Below are positions 18,662-27,950 of a DNA stretch of 64,000 nucleotides, in pieces (position 1 is the stretch's first letter; each line of letters begins with the position of its first letter). This DNA is from Endozoicomonas sp965261315 (GTDB taxonomy: Bacteria > Pseudomonadota > Gammaproteobacteria > Pseudomonadales > Endozoicomonadaceae), in contig CBDHDM010000028.1 in NCBI GenBank assembly GCA_965261315.1, positions 61,869 to 125,868 on the forward strand. Direction: 5' to 3'. The notes beneath the pieces are model-generated. The model was not told the origin of the DNA. It saw nothing but the letters and a program-made list of their open reading frames with translations, and did not search any database. Both the position numbers and the translations under genes were made by a program.

Positions 18662-19663
18662 ATGAAATCACCCATTGACACCCTCATTTATCAGCCAAAA
18701 TCCGCCCTGAGTTTACTGGCAGGAAGCGCTGAAACAGCTTTGGATCTGGAGGCCTTACTTGAGGCCATCCAGGCCATGGACGGTGTCATTCTCGAAAAAG
18801 ACAATGTCATTCTTGAGAAAGACGACATTATCCAGAAAAAGTCTTTTGTCATCGAAGAGCAGAAAAAACGCATCGCTATTCTGGAAGAATACCTGCGTTT
18901 GGAACGTGCCCGCCTTTACGGTCGAAGCTCTGAAAAGTTCAGTGGTCAGGGTGAAATCTTCAATGAAGCAGAATTAACGGACTGTGCCGTTGATCCGGAT
19001 GAAGATGCCCAGGAAGAAACAGAGGAAAGTCCAAAGCCCCCAAAGAAACGCAAGGGGCGTCAACCTCTGTCGCCGTCACTGCCGAGAGTCCAGGAACGTA
19101 TTGAACTGACCGAAGAAGAAAAGCAGGGTGCCATTGAGACCTTCTTCACCAAAGTCCGGGAAGAACTGGATATTATTCCTGCCAGGGTTCAGGTCAAGGA
19201 GATTATGCAGGAAAAAGCCGTATTCATTGTGAAGGATGAACAGGGCGGAGAATCTCACGAAAAACGCGTCATTAAAGCCGCTGAACTCCCAAAGCACCCC
19301 ATTCCAAAATCGGCGGTCACCGTCAACATGCTGGCCTGGATCATCGGTGCCAAATATTGCGATGCCCTGCCACTGTATCGGCAGGAAAAGATACTGGCTC
19401 GTTATGGTGGCTCCATCACCCGGACGACGATGGCCAACTGGATGATCCGGTTATCCCTGCAGCTGCAGCCACTGATCAACCTGATGGAAGACCATCAGCG
19501 CACAGGGCATATCATGAATGCCGATGAGACCCGGGTTCAGGTGCTCAAGGAACTCAGTAAATCACTCCACTCTGATAAATATATGTGGGTGACACGGGGT
19601 GGTCCACCGGGGCAACCGGCGGTGCTGTTCCATTACGATCCTTCCAGGCTCCTCGTCCTTTGA
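18662..19663 (+). pseudogene. tnpC: IS66 transposase TnpC, C-terminus lost
   Basis: The frame carries the N-terminal coiled-coil leader (repeats of ILEKD), the zinc-finger-like and LYGRSSEKF segments, a charged proline-lysine linker and the start of the DDE catalytic domain (ADETRVQVLKE holds the first Asp). It stops being IS66 after YDPSR at 19646, where ISL3 begins, and runs into a stop at 19663. About 333 residues remain of the usual ~500; the later catalytic residues are missing. Confidence 0.85.
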
Positions 19664-20991
19664 TGTGGATTTTGTAAGCAAATTTCTGTAAAAGACCCTT
19701 CTTTTTTTCACCTCAGAAGAAGTGTCCTGCCCATGGATGGAAATCAGATTTTTATACTCGGCCTCGGCTTACAATTTCCATGGAAACTGGTGAGTCAGCA
19801 TCTGGATACTTCAACCAAACCCAGTACCCTTACGCTCAAGGTGGCTGCTGATCGTGGCAGCCTCTATCCATGCCCCTGCTGTGGCAAGGCCTGCCCTGCA
19901 CATGACTTCAAAGAACTCACCTGGCGACACCTGAATTTCTTCCAGCACCACTGCTTCATTACTGCAAATGTCCCTCGGACCAACTGTGAAGAACACGGTA
20001 TACGTCGTATTCATGTACCCTGGGCCAGAGAAGGCAGCAAGTTCACACTTTTATTTGAACAGGCTCTGTTGATGTTGGCTCGTGAAATGCCCGTCAAGGC
20101 CTGTGCAGAGTACATTGGTGTCGCGGATAAACGTATCTGGCGGGTTATCAAGCACTACGTCAGCAGAGCGCTGCTTGAGATGAACTTCGCTGAGCTGAAA
20201 GCCATCGGTCTTGATGAAACAGCCTCAAAACGAGGTCATAACTACGTTACCGTATTCATCGACATGGATCGTTCGGATAAGCCGGTGTTGTTCGCGACGC
20301 CCGGCAAAGGCAAGCAGACAGTCAGGGATTTCAAGACCTTTCTCGAAGAGCATCAGGGCAAGGCAGAAAATATTCTGGAGGTGGTTTGTGATATGTCCAA
20401 AGCTTTCCTGGCCGCAACGAAAGAAGAACTCCCCAATGCCAATGTGACCATTGACTGGTTTCATGTTGTGCAATTGTTTACCACGGCATTAGACGACGTG
20501 CGTAAGGCTGAGCGTAAGTTACAACACCTGCCGAAAGAGCTTCGCTGGGCGATTCTGAAGAACGCAGACGGGCCATTGACAGAGAAACAAGTTGAAGCAC
20601 TTGCAGAATTGGAGACCAGTGACTTACATACAGGCACGGCCTGGAAGATCAAGGAAAAGCTACGCTGGATCCGTAAAGCTGAAACCATCAGGGCAGCCCG
20701 CTGGCGACTTAGTCATTTCATCGGTTATGCACGGAAGGAGTTGGGAGACATAGAAATCCTGGAGCCGGTACGCAAAGCTTTGGAAACGGTTGAACGTCAT
20801 GCTGATAAGATTCTGCAACGCTGGTATTCGACGTATACCAATGCACGAATGGAAGGGCTGAACAGTCTGTTTCAGGCAGCCAGGGCAAGGGCAAAAGGTT
20901 ACCGTAATACAGGGACTTTTATCACGATGATTTACCTGATAGCCAGCCCTGTGGCGGATATCCTGAAATCCATATGAAACGACGAAGAGCC
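19647..20991 (+). mobile_element. Complete ISL3-family insertion sequence
   Basis: A 1345-bp element. The left end GGCTCCTCGTCCTTT (19647) pairs with the right end GGCTCTTCGTCGTTT, read inward from 20991, as imperfect terminal inverted repeats of the ISL3 type. It holds one full transposase gene. The eight bases outside each end differ (tccttcca left, aaaaatat right), so there is no target duplication; a deletion or recombination on the right side followed insertion. Confidence 0.85.
19733..20977 (+). CDS. ISL3-family transposase
   Basis: A full-length 414-residue ISL3 transposase. The N-terminal zinc-ribbon (CPCCGKAC ... C) and HTH are followed by the DDE domain: LKAIGLDETASKRGHNYVTV carries the first Asp, VVCDMSKAF and TIDWFHVVQLF the second region, and NARMEGLNSLFQAARARAKGYRN the catalytic Glu. 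No frameshift is seen, so the element may still be active. Confidence 0.93.
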   Translation: MDGNQIFILGLGLQFPWKLVSQHLDTSTKPSTLTLKVAADRGSLYPCPCCGKACPAHDFKELTWRHLNFFQHHCFITANVPRTNCEEHGIRRIHVPWAREGSKFTLLFEQALLMLAREMPVKACAEYIGVADKRIWRVIKHYVSRALLEMNFAELKAIGLDETASKRGHNYVTVFIDMDRSDKPVLFATPGKGKQTVRDFKTFLEEHQGKAENILEVVCDMSKAFLAATKEELPNANVTIDWFHVVQLFTTALDDVRKAERKLQHLPKELRWAILKNADGPLTEKQVEALAELETSDLHTGTAWKIKEKLRWIRKAETIRAARWRLSHFIGYARKELGDIEILEPVRKALETVERHADKILQRWYSTYTNARMEGLNSLFQAARARAKGYRNTGTFITMIYLIASPVADILKSI

Positions 20992-21135
20992 AAAAATATT
21001 CACTTTCTGGTTTGCATGCGACACAACTCGTAGCAGGGGTGTTTTATGATGGGTCTCTGAGCTGAGAAAGCGATGCGGGAGAGCCTTGAGGTGTGCTTTC
21101 TATCGTACATCCATTTTATGGAGCCTGACAATAAC

Positions 21136-22116
21136 ATGAATAAACGGCAATCCTCCCTGGAAACCACCATTCTCATCATTGAGCTACTGAAACGAATCCC
21201 CAAAAGCTGGTGGATTACTGCTCAGGAGCTTAAACAGCAGTTGGCTGAGATTGGGCTGGAGCGGAATATACACACCATTCAGCGACATATGAAATCTCTG
21301 GTAGAGAGCAGCCATTTCCCCATTGATATGGATGATCGCAGTAAGCCTTATGGCTACCGATGGAGCCAGCAGGCGGTAGGCTTCACGGTGAACTCCCTGA
21401 GTATCCAGGAGTCATTGATTCTGCAAATGGCACACAAGACATTGAAGAATTTGTTGCCCAGCAGCCTGATGGATTCCATGTCTGGATTTTTTGAGGAAGC
21501 CAACCGAAATATCAGCCATACCCAGGATCCCGGCAAGGAGATTCAGTGGTTATCCAAGGTGGTGGTGGCACCTGAAACTCAGCCCCTGTTACCACCCGAG
21601 TTACAGCCGGATGTATTTAATGAAGTCAGCTGCGCGCTGTACAACAACTGCTGGCGGGATATTGCCTACAGAAATGCGGGTGGTGAGGTAAAAGAGAAAA
21701 CCGTCATGCCTCTTGGGCTTGCTCAGCAGGGACCGCGACTCTACCTGGTCTGTCGTTTCCACGGATATGACAATGAGCGGAATCTGGCCATGCACCGGAT
21801 GCTTTCGGCTCGTTCAACCTCGCTAACCTTTGAGCGGCCAGAGCGCTTTGATCTTAAACAGTATAACGATGAGGCTCATTTTTCGTTCGGGGAGGGAAGA
21901 AGAGTGAGACTGTCTTTTCGTGTTGATAAGGAGGCAGGGCTTCATATTCTGGAATCCCGACTATCCGAAGATCAATCATGCATTGAACATGAGGACTGCT
22001 ATGAAATCAGCGCCACCGCTATGGATTCGCTTCAGCTCAAGTTCTGGCTAAACGGTTTTGGCAAAAACGCCTGGGACATTGATTACCAGTCAGTTGATGA
22101 GGAAATAGCTGAATAA
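21136..22116 (+). CDS. WYL-domain transcriptional regulator
   Basis: The protein of about 326 residues has an N-terminal DeoR/HTH-type winged helix (TAQELKQQL ... IHTIQRHMKSL, residues ~25-60), a central WYL ligand-binding domain (WRDIAYRNAGGEVKEKTVMP ... RLYLVCRFHG, ~175-245) and a C-terminal WCX extension. WYL regulators bind DNA and sense nucleic-acid or nucleotide ligands, and several control phage defence. I chose ATG 21136 since the family begins near MNKRQSSLE; ATG 21118 is possible. It lies just right of the ISL3 element and may be read with the next gene. Confidence 0.88.
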   Translation: MNKRQSSLETTILIIELLKRIPKSWWITAQELKQQLAEIGLERNIHTIQRHMKSLVESSHFPIDMDDRSKPYGYRWSQQAVGFTVNSLSIQESLILQMAHKTLKNLLPSSLMDSMSGFFEEANRNISHTQDPGKEIQWLSKVVVAPETQPLLPPELQPDVFNEVSCALYNNCWRDIAYRNAGGEVKEKTVMPLGLAQQGPRLYLVCRFHGYDNERNLAMHRMLSARSTSLTFERPERFDLKQYNDEAHFSFGEGRRVRLSFRVDKEAGLHILESRLSEDQSCIEHEDCYEISATAMDSLQLKFWLNGFGKNAWDIDYQSVDEEIAE

Positions 22117-22184
22117 ATCAGTTGCTGGTTATCCGTCACTCAAATTTAAAACCATCCGGTCTCCTTAACAATAAGGGCAGCGTT

Positions 22185-22607
22185 ATGATGGAAGAATATA
22201 TCAAGGAGTACTTTCAGCACTTTGGCGTAACCCCTAAAATTCAGGAGGTAACCCTCAACCCTCTCCCTGCAGATATTCAAAAACTGGATATTCCTGTTAC
22301 TCCGTATAACAGTTACAAAACCTCAGCAGTCTATCTGCTTAACCTCCAGGAACAGGATTTTAGTGACCTGCACTATGTACTTGGCATCAGCCATGACCAG
22401 TGTTTATTCGGCAAGGCGGTGATTCGTGTAGGGGATGATTACTACGATCCAACAGTTATCGCCAAAAACTGCTTCCTGCCAAAAGATCAGTTCGTCAGCA
22501 TCTACGAGATGCCGGTGAACGACCTGAAGGGCTTTATGGTGGAGCACGATAATGAATTGCCGTCTATCTTGAACCTGAAAGTGGTGGAAATGTTGAGCCG
22601 GAAGTAA
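22185..22607 (+). CDS. Hypothetical protein next to WYL regulator
   Basis: A 140-residue soluble protein of unknown family, 68 bases downstream of the WYL gene on the same strand. The double ATG at 22185/22188 follows an AAGGG-like site. The central part (LHYVLGISHDQ ... AVIRVGDDYYDPTV) has a His and a YYDPT strand that recall the H...D layout of papain/transglutaminase folds, but a catalytic cysteine is not obvious and this is weak. It could be the target or partner of the WYL regulator. Confidence 0.6.
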   Translation: MMEEYIKEYFQHFGVTPKIQEVTLNPLPADIQKLDIPVTPYNSYKTSAVYLLNLQEQDFSDLHYVLGISHDQCLFGKAVIRVGDDYYDPTVIAKNCFLPKDQFVSIYEMPVNDLKGFMVEHDNELPSILNLKVVEMLSRK

Positions 22608-22621
22608 TGCTCAATAGCAGT

Positions 22622-22667
22622 CAGGGTTTGACCTTCTCGAAACTGGTCAAGGTAAGTTCAAACCCTG
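22622..22667 (+). terminator. Hairpin after the WYL pair
   Basis: CAGGGTTTGA (22622-22631) pairs with TCAAACCCTG (22658-22667), with a short ACCTT/AAGGT inner stem, 15 bases after the stop at 22607. The T run is weak, so it is a probable rather than certain terminator. Confidence 0.5.
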
Positions 22668-22790
22668 CTGCATCACCCCTTAAAAAATATCATTTATAGA
22701 TCAATCAGTTATAAATCATTATATTGATTCTTGTATTTTGAACTCTGCCGTATAGGTTTTTGACTTCTTTTCTGACACCTGGACACACCT

Positions 22791-23447
22791 TTGGGGATTT
22801 GGATATTACCCGTGTTTGTGTGTCCGGAAAACTATAACCACTTCATTAGCCAGTGGCTTGGTTTTTTAGGCCAGCCGGTGAATGCCTTGTTAGCGGGTTT
22901 GGTCACGACGCTACCACTGTTGAAATATGGTCCGGCTGAAAAACTTCAGATGTGTATTTCCAAAGGTCTGGAAGCTGGAGGCAAGATTGTTCTGATTGTT
23001 GGCTGTGGTGGTGCTTTTGGGTATGTGCTTCAAAGCAGTGATCTGATTGAGCTGTTTGCCCGAAACCGGGGTTTCGTAAACCTGGGGCTGTTTTTACCTT
23101 TTGTGATGGCTGCAATTGTCAAAACAGCGGAAGGCTCAACAACCGTTGCCTTGATAACAGCTTCTGTTCTGGTGAGCCCGCTGCTATCCGCACTCGGTCT
23201 GGATACAACCACTGGTCGATTACTTGCATTGTTTGCCTGCAGTGGTGGTGCAATGACCATTGCCCATGTGAATGACAGTTACTTCTGGATTATCACTGAG
23301 TTTACCGGGATGGATACGGCGACAGCATTGAAATCTCTAACGGTAGCGACTTTCTTCCAGGGCATCGTGGTTTTGTTAGCGGTGCTGCTACTGGTTTTTT
23401 TTCTTGATGTTATAGCGTTGCAAACAATCCCGTTTCTGCTCAGATAA
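22791..23447 (+). pseudogene. GntP-family permease, C-terminal half
   Basis: The frame encodes about 200 residues corresponding to the C-terminal half of GntP/GntT-type gluconate:H+ symporters: VGCGGAFGYVLQSSDL, VKTAEGSTTVALITAS and CSGGAMTIAHVNDSYFWIITEFTGMD are characteristic. The family is ~440 residues and the first half is missing; upstream bases show no trace of it. The apparent start is a fortuitous codon. This is a 5'-deleted gene; it converges on ald. Confidence 0.82.
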
Positions 23448-23449
23448 AA

Positions 23450-23484
23450 AAATGCAGCTTCACCTGAAAGGAAAAGCTGCATTT
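23450..23484 (-). terminator. Rho-independent terminator of ald
   Basis: Stem AAATGCAGCTT (23450-23460) and AAGCTGCATTT (23474-23484). Read on the minus strand it is followed by a run of seven T, so it terminates ald; it also lies just after the end of the GntP remnant on the other strand. Confidence 0.85.
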
Positions 23485-23528
23485 GCCATTAACACCTGCA
23501 TTCAATGCAGGCAATGGTAAGGGGAAAA

Positions 23529-24650
23529 TTAAATTTCTGTAAGCATCTGGGTTGCTGGTTTGTAGGTGAGGTTTTGCGCCAGCGCAACGCTTTCACAGGT
23601 GACCACCCCCTTACAGACATTCAGGCCCTCCAACAGGTGTGGATTATCTTCCAGGGCTTTGCGAGGCCCCTTATTGGCAATTTGCAACACATAAGGCAGT
23701 GTTGCATTGTTCAGTGCCAGAGTGGAAGTACGGGCAACAGCGCCAGGCATATTGGCTACACAGTAGTGAACCACTTCATCAACGATAAAGGTGGGCTCTG
23801 CATGGGTGGTAGCAACGGATGTTTCTGCACAGCCGCCCTGATCAATCGCTACGTCGACGATGACAGAACCGGCTTTCATTTTGCCAACCAGTTCACGGGT
23901 GATCAGTTTGGGGGCAGCAGCGCCTGGTAGAAGGACTCCACCAATAACCAGATCAGCAGAGACTACATGTTGTTCAATGGACTGGAAGGTGGAGTACACT
24001 GTGCGAACCCGATTGCCATATTGGGCATCCAGCCTGCGCAGTGCATCTACAGAGCGATCAAGTACTACGACCTCGGCACCCATGCCAACAGCCATGGCGG
24101 TTGCGTTCTGCCCAACAACACCGGCTCCAATAATCACTACTTTAGCGGGTTCAACTCCGGGCACACCACCCAAAAGCATGCCTCGACCCGCCATGGATTT
24201 TTCCAGGCAACGGGCACCTGCCTGAATGGACATACGACCAGCAACTTCAGACATTGGAGCCAGCAGTGGCAGACGGCCATGGGCATCGGTTACGGTTTCG
24301 TAGGCGATGCACGTCGCACCGGAATTGACCAGGTCGTTGGTTTGCGGAACGTCCGGAGCCAGATGCAGATAGGTAAAAAGGGTGTGGTGGGGTTTCAGTC
24401 TGGCACGTTCAATAGCCTGAGGTTCTTTTACTTTTACGATGAGCTCAGCGACATCAAAAACAGCTTCAGGAGTCTCAAGAATTGCGGCTCCGACAGCCAG
24501 ATAATCTTCATTATAAAAACCTACACCACTACCGGCATTGCCCTCTACAAAAACCTCATGTCCATTTTGCACCAGTTCTTTTACAGCTGCCGGTGTCAGG
24601 CCTACACGGTACTCGTGATTCTTGATTTCCTTGGGAATGCCTATCCGCAT
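23529..24650 (-). CDS. ald: Alanine dehydrogenase
   Basis: Ald catalyses the NAD-dependent reversible deamination of L-alanine to pyruvate and ammonium. The 373 residues match the family (~371). Typical stretches are MRIGIPKEIKNHEYRVG at the N-terminus, GAGVVGQNATAMAVGMGAEV (Rossmann NAD site, ~167-190) and the catalytic His in HLAPD. The ATG at 24650 has a GGAG site; upstream in-frame codons to 24698 are not needed. It is divergent from the SpuB-like gene. Confidence 0.95.
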   Translation of the reverse strand: MRIGIPKEIKNHEYRVGLTPAAVKELVQNGHEVFVEGNAGSGVGFYNEDYLAVGAAILETPEAVFDVAELIVKVKEPQAIERARLKPHHTLFTYLHLAPDVPQTNDLVNSGATCIAYETVTDAHGRLPLLAPMSEVAGRMSIQAGARCLEKSMAGRGMLLGGVPGVEPAKVVIIGAGVVGQNATAMAVGMGAEVVVLDRSVDALRRLDAQYGNRVRTVYSTFQSIEQHVVSADLVIGGVLLPGAAAPKLITRELVGKMKAGSVIVDVAIDQGGCAETSVATTHAEPTFIVDEVVHYCVANMPGAVARTSTLALNNATLPYVLQIANKGPRKALEDNPHLLEGLNVCKGVVTCESVALAQNLTYKPATQMLTEI

Positions 24651-24989
24651 ATTCAACTCCATGATCATATTAACGTGGGCTATAACATTATTTAACATTA
24701 ATTTTCATAGTTTTTTATCTTGAATATGTGTTTTATTTAGTGTTTTTATCTAAAAAGTGTTTTTTGTTTATTGATTTACTCTGTGTTCAATAAAATGTAG
24801 CAGATAAAGCAATTTAATCGTCTGAAAGGGTATTTTGTTAAATATATTGAACAACGGGGGGTAACTGGGCAGTATTGACATAAAAAAGGCATCAACAATA
24901 ACAAAGAAGGCAAGATTGCCAGCAGCGGGGCTCGGGTATATTGAGGTCGCTATCAACTCTTGCTCTTAAATAACGTCAGGGACTGTTAT

Positions 24990-26348
24990 ATGCCAGAGTT
25001 TAAAACGGAACTTGCGGATTATCTCGAACGCTACCCGCAGACTGAGTACATCGACACCTTATTACCTGATATTAATGGCTTTGTAAGGGGGAAGCGCTTG
25101 CCGGCCACAGCGTTTAACAAGCTGGAAAACGGATGCTACCTGCCTTGCTCGGTGTTTTCTCTGGATATTACCGGTGTCACCATAGAAGAAGCGGGGTTGG
25201 GCATGAAAATTGGTGAGCCCGATCGTCTTTGTCTACCCGTGCCAGGAACACTTTCTCCGTCAGCGATTGATACTGAAAAAGTCGCTCAGGTGCTTTTAAC
25301 CATGGAGGATGAAGATGGTAGTGGCTTTCCCTATGAACCCAGAAATGTTCTGGCCAATGTGGTTCAACGCTTTAAAGCACTGGGTTATACACCGGTCGTA
25401 GCTTTGGAACTTGAGTTTTACCTGGTTGATCCACAACGTACCGAAGAAGGTAAATTACAGCCCCCTGTTGGTTTTGTTACTGGTGCCCGTGAAACCATGA
25501 GTCAGGTTTATTCTGTTGATGGGCTGGCGGATTTTGCCGGGTTTCTGAATGATGTAAATCAGCTTGCTAAAGCTCAGGGGGTACCCGCTGATTCAGCAGT
25601 AGCCGAAGCGGCACCCGGACAGTTTGAGATTAATCTTAAACATGGCGAAGATTCAGTAGCTGCCTGTGATCACGCCATTATGCTCAAGCGACTGATTCGA
25701 GAGTTAGCCGTGCGCTATAACTATGAAGCAACCTTTATGGCCAAACCCTACGAAGAGCATCCGGGAAATGGTTTGCATATTCATGTCAGCCTTCAGGATG
25801 ACGCGGGTGGTAATGTATTTGCCAATGCCAATGGGGACGACAGCAAAATACTTCATCATGCCATTGCCGGCTCTATTGAGATGATGCCAGAGACCGTGGC
25901 TCTACTTTGCCCAAACATAAACTCCTATCGTCGTCTTGTGCCTGATATGTATGTGCCGTTGCATGCATCCTGGGGGCACAATAACCGAACAGTATCGTTA
26001 AGAATTCCGGCCAGTGGGAAGGCTGATCGCCGAATAGAACACCGCCTTGCTGGGGCTGATGCCAATCCGTACCTGACGTTGGCAGCGGTGCTTGCCGGAA
26101 TGTTGTATGGCATTGAGAATAAGCTGATACCGCCAGAAGAAGCATTACCGGGGGGGGGGGACGAATACCCTCTGTTGCCCCATCGCCCTGCTGAAGCATT
26201 ATCCAGGCTGGCAGAAGGAGAGCTGCTTTCTGAATACATCAGCCAGCAATATATTGATCTCTATACACTCTGCAAGCGCGAGGAGTTACAACGCTTTGAG
26301 CGTCATGTGACCACACTAGAAACGGAGTGGATGTTGAAAACAGCTTAG
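24990..26348 (+). CDS. Gamma-glutamylputrescine synthetase (SpuB/PuuA-like)
   Basis: A 452-residue glutamine-synthetase-like ligase. The order NGFVRGKRLP, ELEFYLVDP, EAAPGQFEINL, NGLHIHVSL, NINSYRRLVP, NNRTVSLRIP and EHRLAGADANPYL follows PuuA and Pseudomonas SpuB, which join glutamate to putrescine with ATP. A second paralogue lies at 51762-53108. The ATG at 24990 fits the family start. The coding sequence contains an 11-base G run (26150-26160) near the C-terminus, encoding PGGGD; it is in frame here but slip-prone. The gene lies away from the main putrescine locus, beside ald. Confidence 0.88.
   Translation: MPEFKTELADYLERYPQTEYIDTLLPDINGFVRGKRLPATAFNKLENGCYLPCSVFSLDITGVTIEEAGLGMKIGEPDRLCLPVPGTLSPSAIDTEKVAQVLLTMEDEDGSGFPYEPRNVLANVVQRFKALGYTPVVALELEFYLVDPQRTEEGKLQPPVGFVTGARETMSQVYSVDGLADFAGFLNDVNQLAKAQGVPADSAVAEAAPGQFEINLKHGEDSVAACDHAIMLKRLIRELAVRYNYEATFMAKPYEEHPGNGLHIHVSLQDDAGGNVFANANGDDSKILHHAIAGSIEMMPETVALLCPNINSYRRLVPDMYVPLHASWGHNNRTVSLRIPASGKADRRIEHRLAGADANPYLTLAAVLAGMLYGIENKLIPPEEALPGGGDEYPLLPHRPAEALSRLAEGELLSEYISQQYIDLYTLCKREELQRFERHVTTLETEWMLKTA
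26150..26160 (+). repeat. Homopolymer G(11) inside coding sequence
   Basis: Eleven consecutive G within the SpuB-like gene, codons CCG-GGG-GGG-GGG-GAC. Tracts of this length slip at high rates in many bacteria, and a gain or loss of one G would remove the last ~65 residues. It is also a typical place for base-calling error. Confidence 0.95.
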
Positions 26349-26362
26349 GAAACCAAAAGAAA

Positions 26363-26387
26363 AGAGCCGATGGCAGGCATCGGCTCT
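26363..26387 (-). terminator. Terminator of the RING-H2 gene
   Basis: AGAGCCGATG (26363-26372) and CATCGGCTCT (26378-26387) form a 10-bp GC-rich stem with loop GCAGG. On the minus strand TTTTCTTTT follows, matching a Rho-independent terminator for the minus-strand gene ending at 26398. It probably also serves the convergent SpuB-like gene. Confidence 0.85.
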
Positions 26388-26397
26388 GAGTCTGGAA

Positions 26398-27672
26398 TCA
26401 CCACATAAAATTTGGGTCGAGGTAAGCAGGCTGGTCGGGAAGACTTCTATTAAACGACAGAAATTCTTCTTTTCTTGCTTCGAGGCTTTGAGCTTCACCT
26501 TTAACAAGCTCAGTACCGAACTCCTTTGCAAACTCTAGCCGATCCCATAAATCTTCAAGTGCATTGTCACTCAATTTATACTCCCGCTCCCCTGGAAAAT
26601 CGGTTTTGAAGCTCTTTACGGCTGTCTCCGCCTTATTCTGATAAAACTTTATTAGGTTGCTACGGAGTGCAGCTATTTTTTGTTTAAGCTCTTCTGTCCC
26701 ATGTTGTTCTGCAGTATTCAGATGCTCTTCTGCCTTTGTCAGCCTATAGTGTTTAATTGTATCCTCTTCATAAGTTTTTTTAGCAATGACATAGCTGCAC
26801 TCAGCAAAGATTGGCTGAGCACTCAGATTTCCCAGGTTCACTGATTTTTGCAATTCTCGCAATGCATCATGAATACTGCGGGAATGTATACTTTGGTCAA
26901 GGGGGAGAGCCTCGCACTCACGAAACAAACTTTGCCCCAATGCTAAATACAAGGCTGATTTAGCCTGTCTAACAAATTCATCTTTCCCTTCGAACTCAGG
27001 CATCGAATCGACTATGCTTAAACAGATTTTTTTGGAGTAAGGGGCAAAGTTTATTTTATTAGCAAGCATTTCTATAAAGGGCTCACGCGCAGCAGCAATA
27101 CCTGTTTTACAAGCTATTTGCAACGATTGGAAGACCTGTTCAAAAAAACGGTCATTACGACCCGTCACATGAGTTTTAAAACTTAATCCCAGTATGTAAT
27201 GTACTTCTCCACGAAGCTTTTTAAATTCATCTGTAGGATTTTGACATTTTTTGTCTAGCAAATCTGCTAAACCTTGTAGTTCAACTAATTTTTCACTGGG
27301 CACAATACCATTTCTTGAGGATTTGAAAATGTTCTGAAATCGTGTACGGAGTGATGGCAGTGTTGAGCTTTCATCCTGGTAACCGGCTAACCGTCTGACA
27401 GTTTGTAATTGAGATTCTTCTGGTATCGCGGTTACGTTACATTTGGTGCAGGAAAATGCAGAGTTTCTGGTTGTATTTTCTAAAACACATAGGGGGTGGA
27501 ACAGATGTTTTTCAGTACAAATATTGGCAGATACCCCTCTGTATTCAAAACGGTAATTTTCCTTAGGGATTGGAGGTGGGTCGATCAAATCACCATCACA
27601 CAAAACACAGTTGTCATAATCTGCGAGTTGTTCGGCGCTTGCTTGAGAGAATGTAACTGTTGCTGGCAACAT
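26398..27672 (-). CDS. RING-H2 finger protein, possible host-directed E3 ligase
   Basis: The 424-residue protein (ATG 27672, with GGAGG 11 bases upstream; a TTG at 27690 adds six residues) has a full set of RING-H2 ligands near its N-terminus: Cys22, Cys25, Cys52, His56, His59, Cys62, Cys75, Cys78. The spacing C-x2-C-x26-C-x3-H-x2-H-x2-C-x12-C-x2-C falls inside the eukaryotic consensus. The remaining ~340 residues are predicted by eye to be helical, with Sel1/TPR-like stretches (LRELQKSVNLGN, AEEHLNTAEQHGTEELKQK). No signal peptide or membrane helix is seen. RING domains recruit E2 ubiquitin-conjugating enzymes, which bacteria lack, so an effector acting in a host cell is a reasonable inference. 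Neighbours give no further clue. Confidence 0.7.
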   Translation of the reverse strand: MLPATVTFSQASAEQLADYDNCVLCDGDLIDPPPIPKENYRFEYRGVSANICTEKHLFHPLCVLENTTRNSAFSCTKCNVTAIPEESQLQTVRRLAGYQDESSTLPSLRTRFQNIFKSSRNGIVPSEKLVELQGLADLLDKKCQNPTDEFKKLRGEVHYILGLSFKTHVTGRNDRFFEQVFQSLQIACKTGIAAAREPFIEMLANKINFAPYSKKICLSIVDSMPEFEGKDEFVRQAKSALYLALGQSLFRECEALPLDQSIHSRSIHDALRELQKSVNLGNLSAQPIFAECSYVIAKKTYEEDTIKHYRLTKAEEHLNTAEQHGTEELKQKIAALRSNLIKFYQNKAETAVKSFKTDFPGEREYKLSDNALEDLWDRLEFAKEFGTELVKGEAQSLEARKEEFLSFNRSLPDQPAYLDPNFMW

Positions 27673-27950
27673 ACTTAACGAAACCTCCAAAGGTTAGTTT
27701 CAAAACCTGCCATGAACTCTGATTGGGATAGTTAAAGCTTTGTAGGTAGATTGTCTTTGGAGAAAAAAGTTCAGTGAAGTGCCATATATCCAACTTTTAC
27801 CATAAGAATGGTTTAACTATTTGATATTTATATAACTCGTACGATTAGATGGTCGGTACGATATTCAGTTGTTTAAAATCATGATGTTATCAAAGGATGG
27901 TGAAGGTCAGATATATTCAGCAAATGGGAAGCTTTCCGCTTCCCTTGAGG

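Larger units (their letters stand above)
17847..19646 (+). mobile_element. IS66-family element, right part missing
   Basis: The left end starts with the IS66-type terminus GTAAGCG at 17847 and carries tnpA, tnpB and the first two-thirds of tnpC in the normal order. At 19647 the sequence passes into the left inverted repeat of an ISL3 element. On the far side of that element (after 20991) no tnpC C-terminus resumes, so the IS66 right end has been lost and the element cannot move on its own. Confidence 0.8.

Noticed and set aside
21136..22607. Full phage-defence island around the WYL regulator
   Set aside because: No nuclease, methylase, BREX, CBASS or toxin gene is seen within reach; only the regulator and one unknown protein remain.
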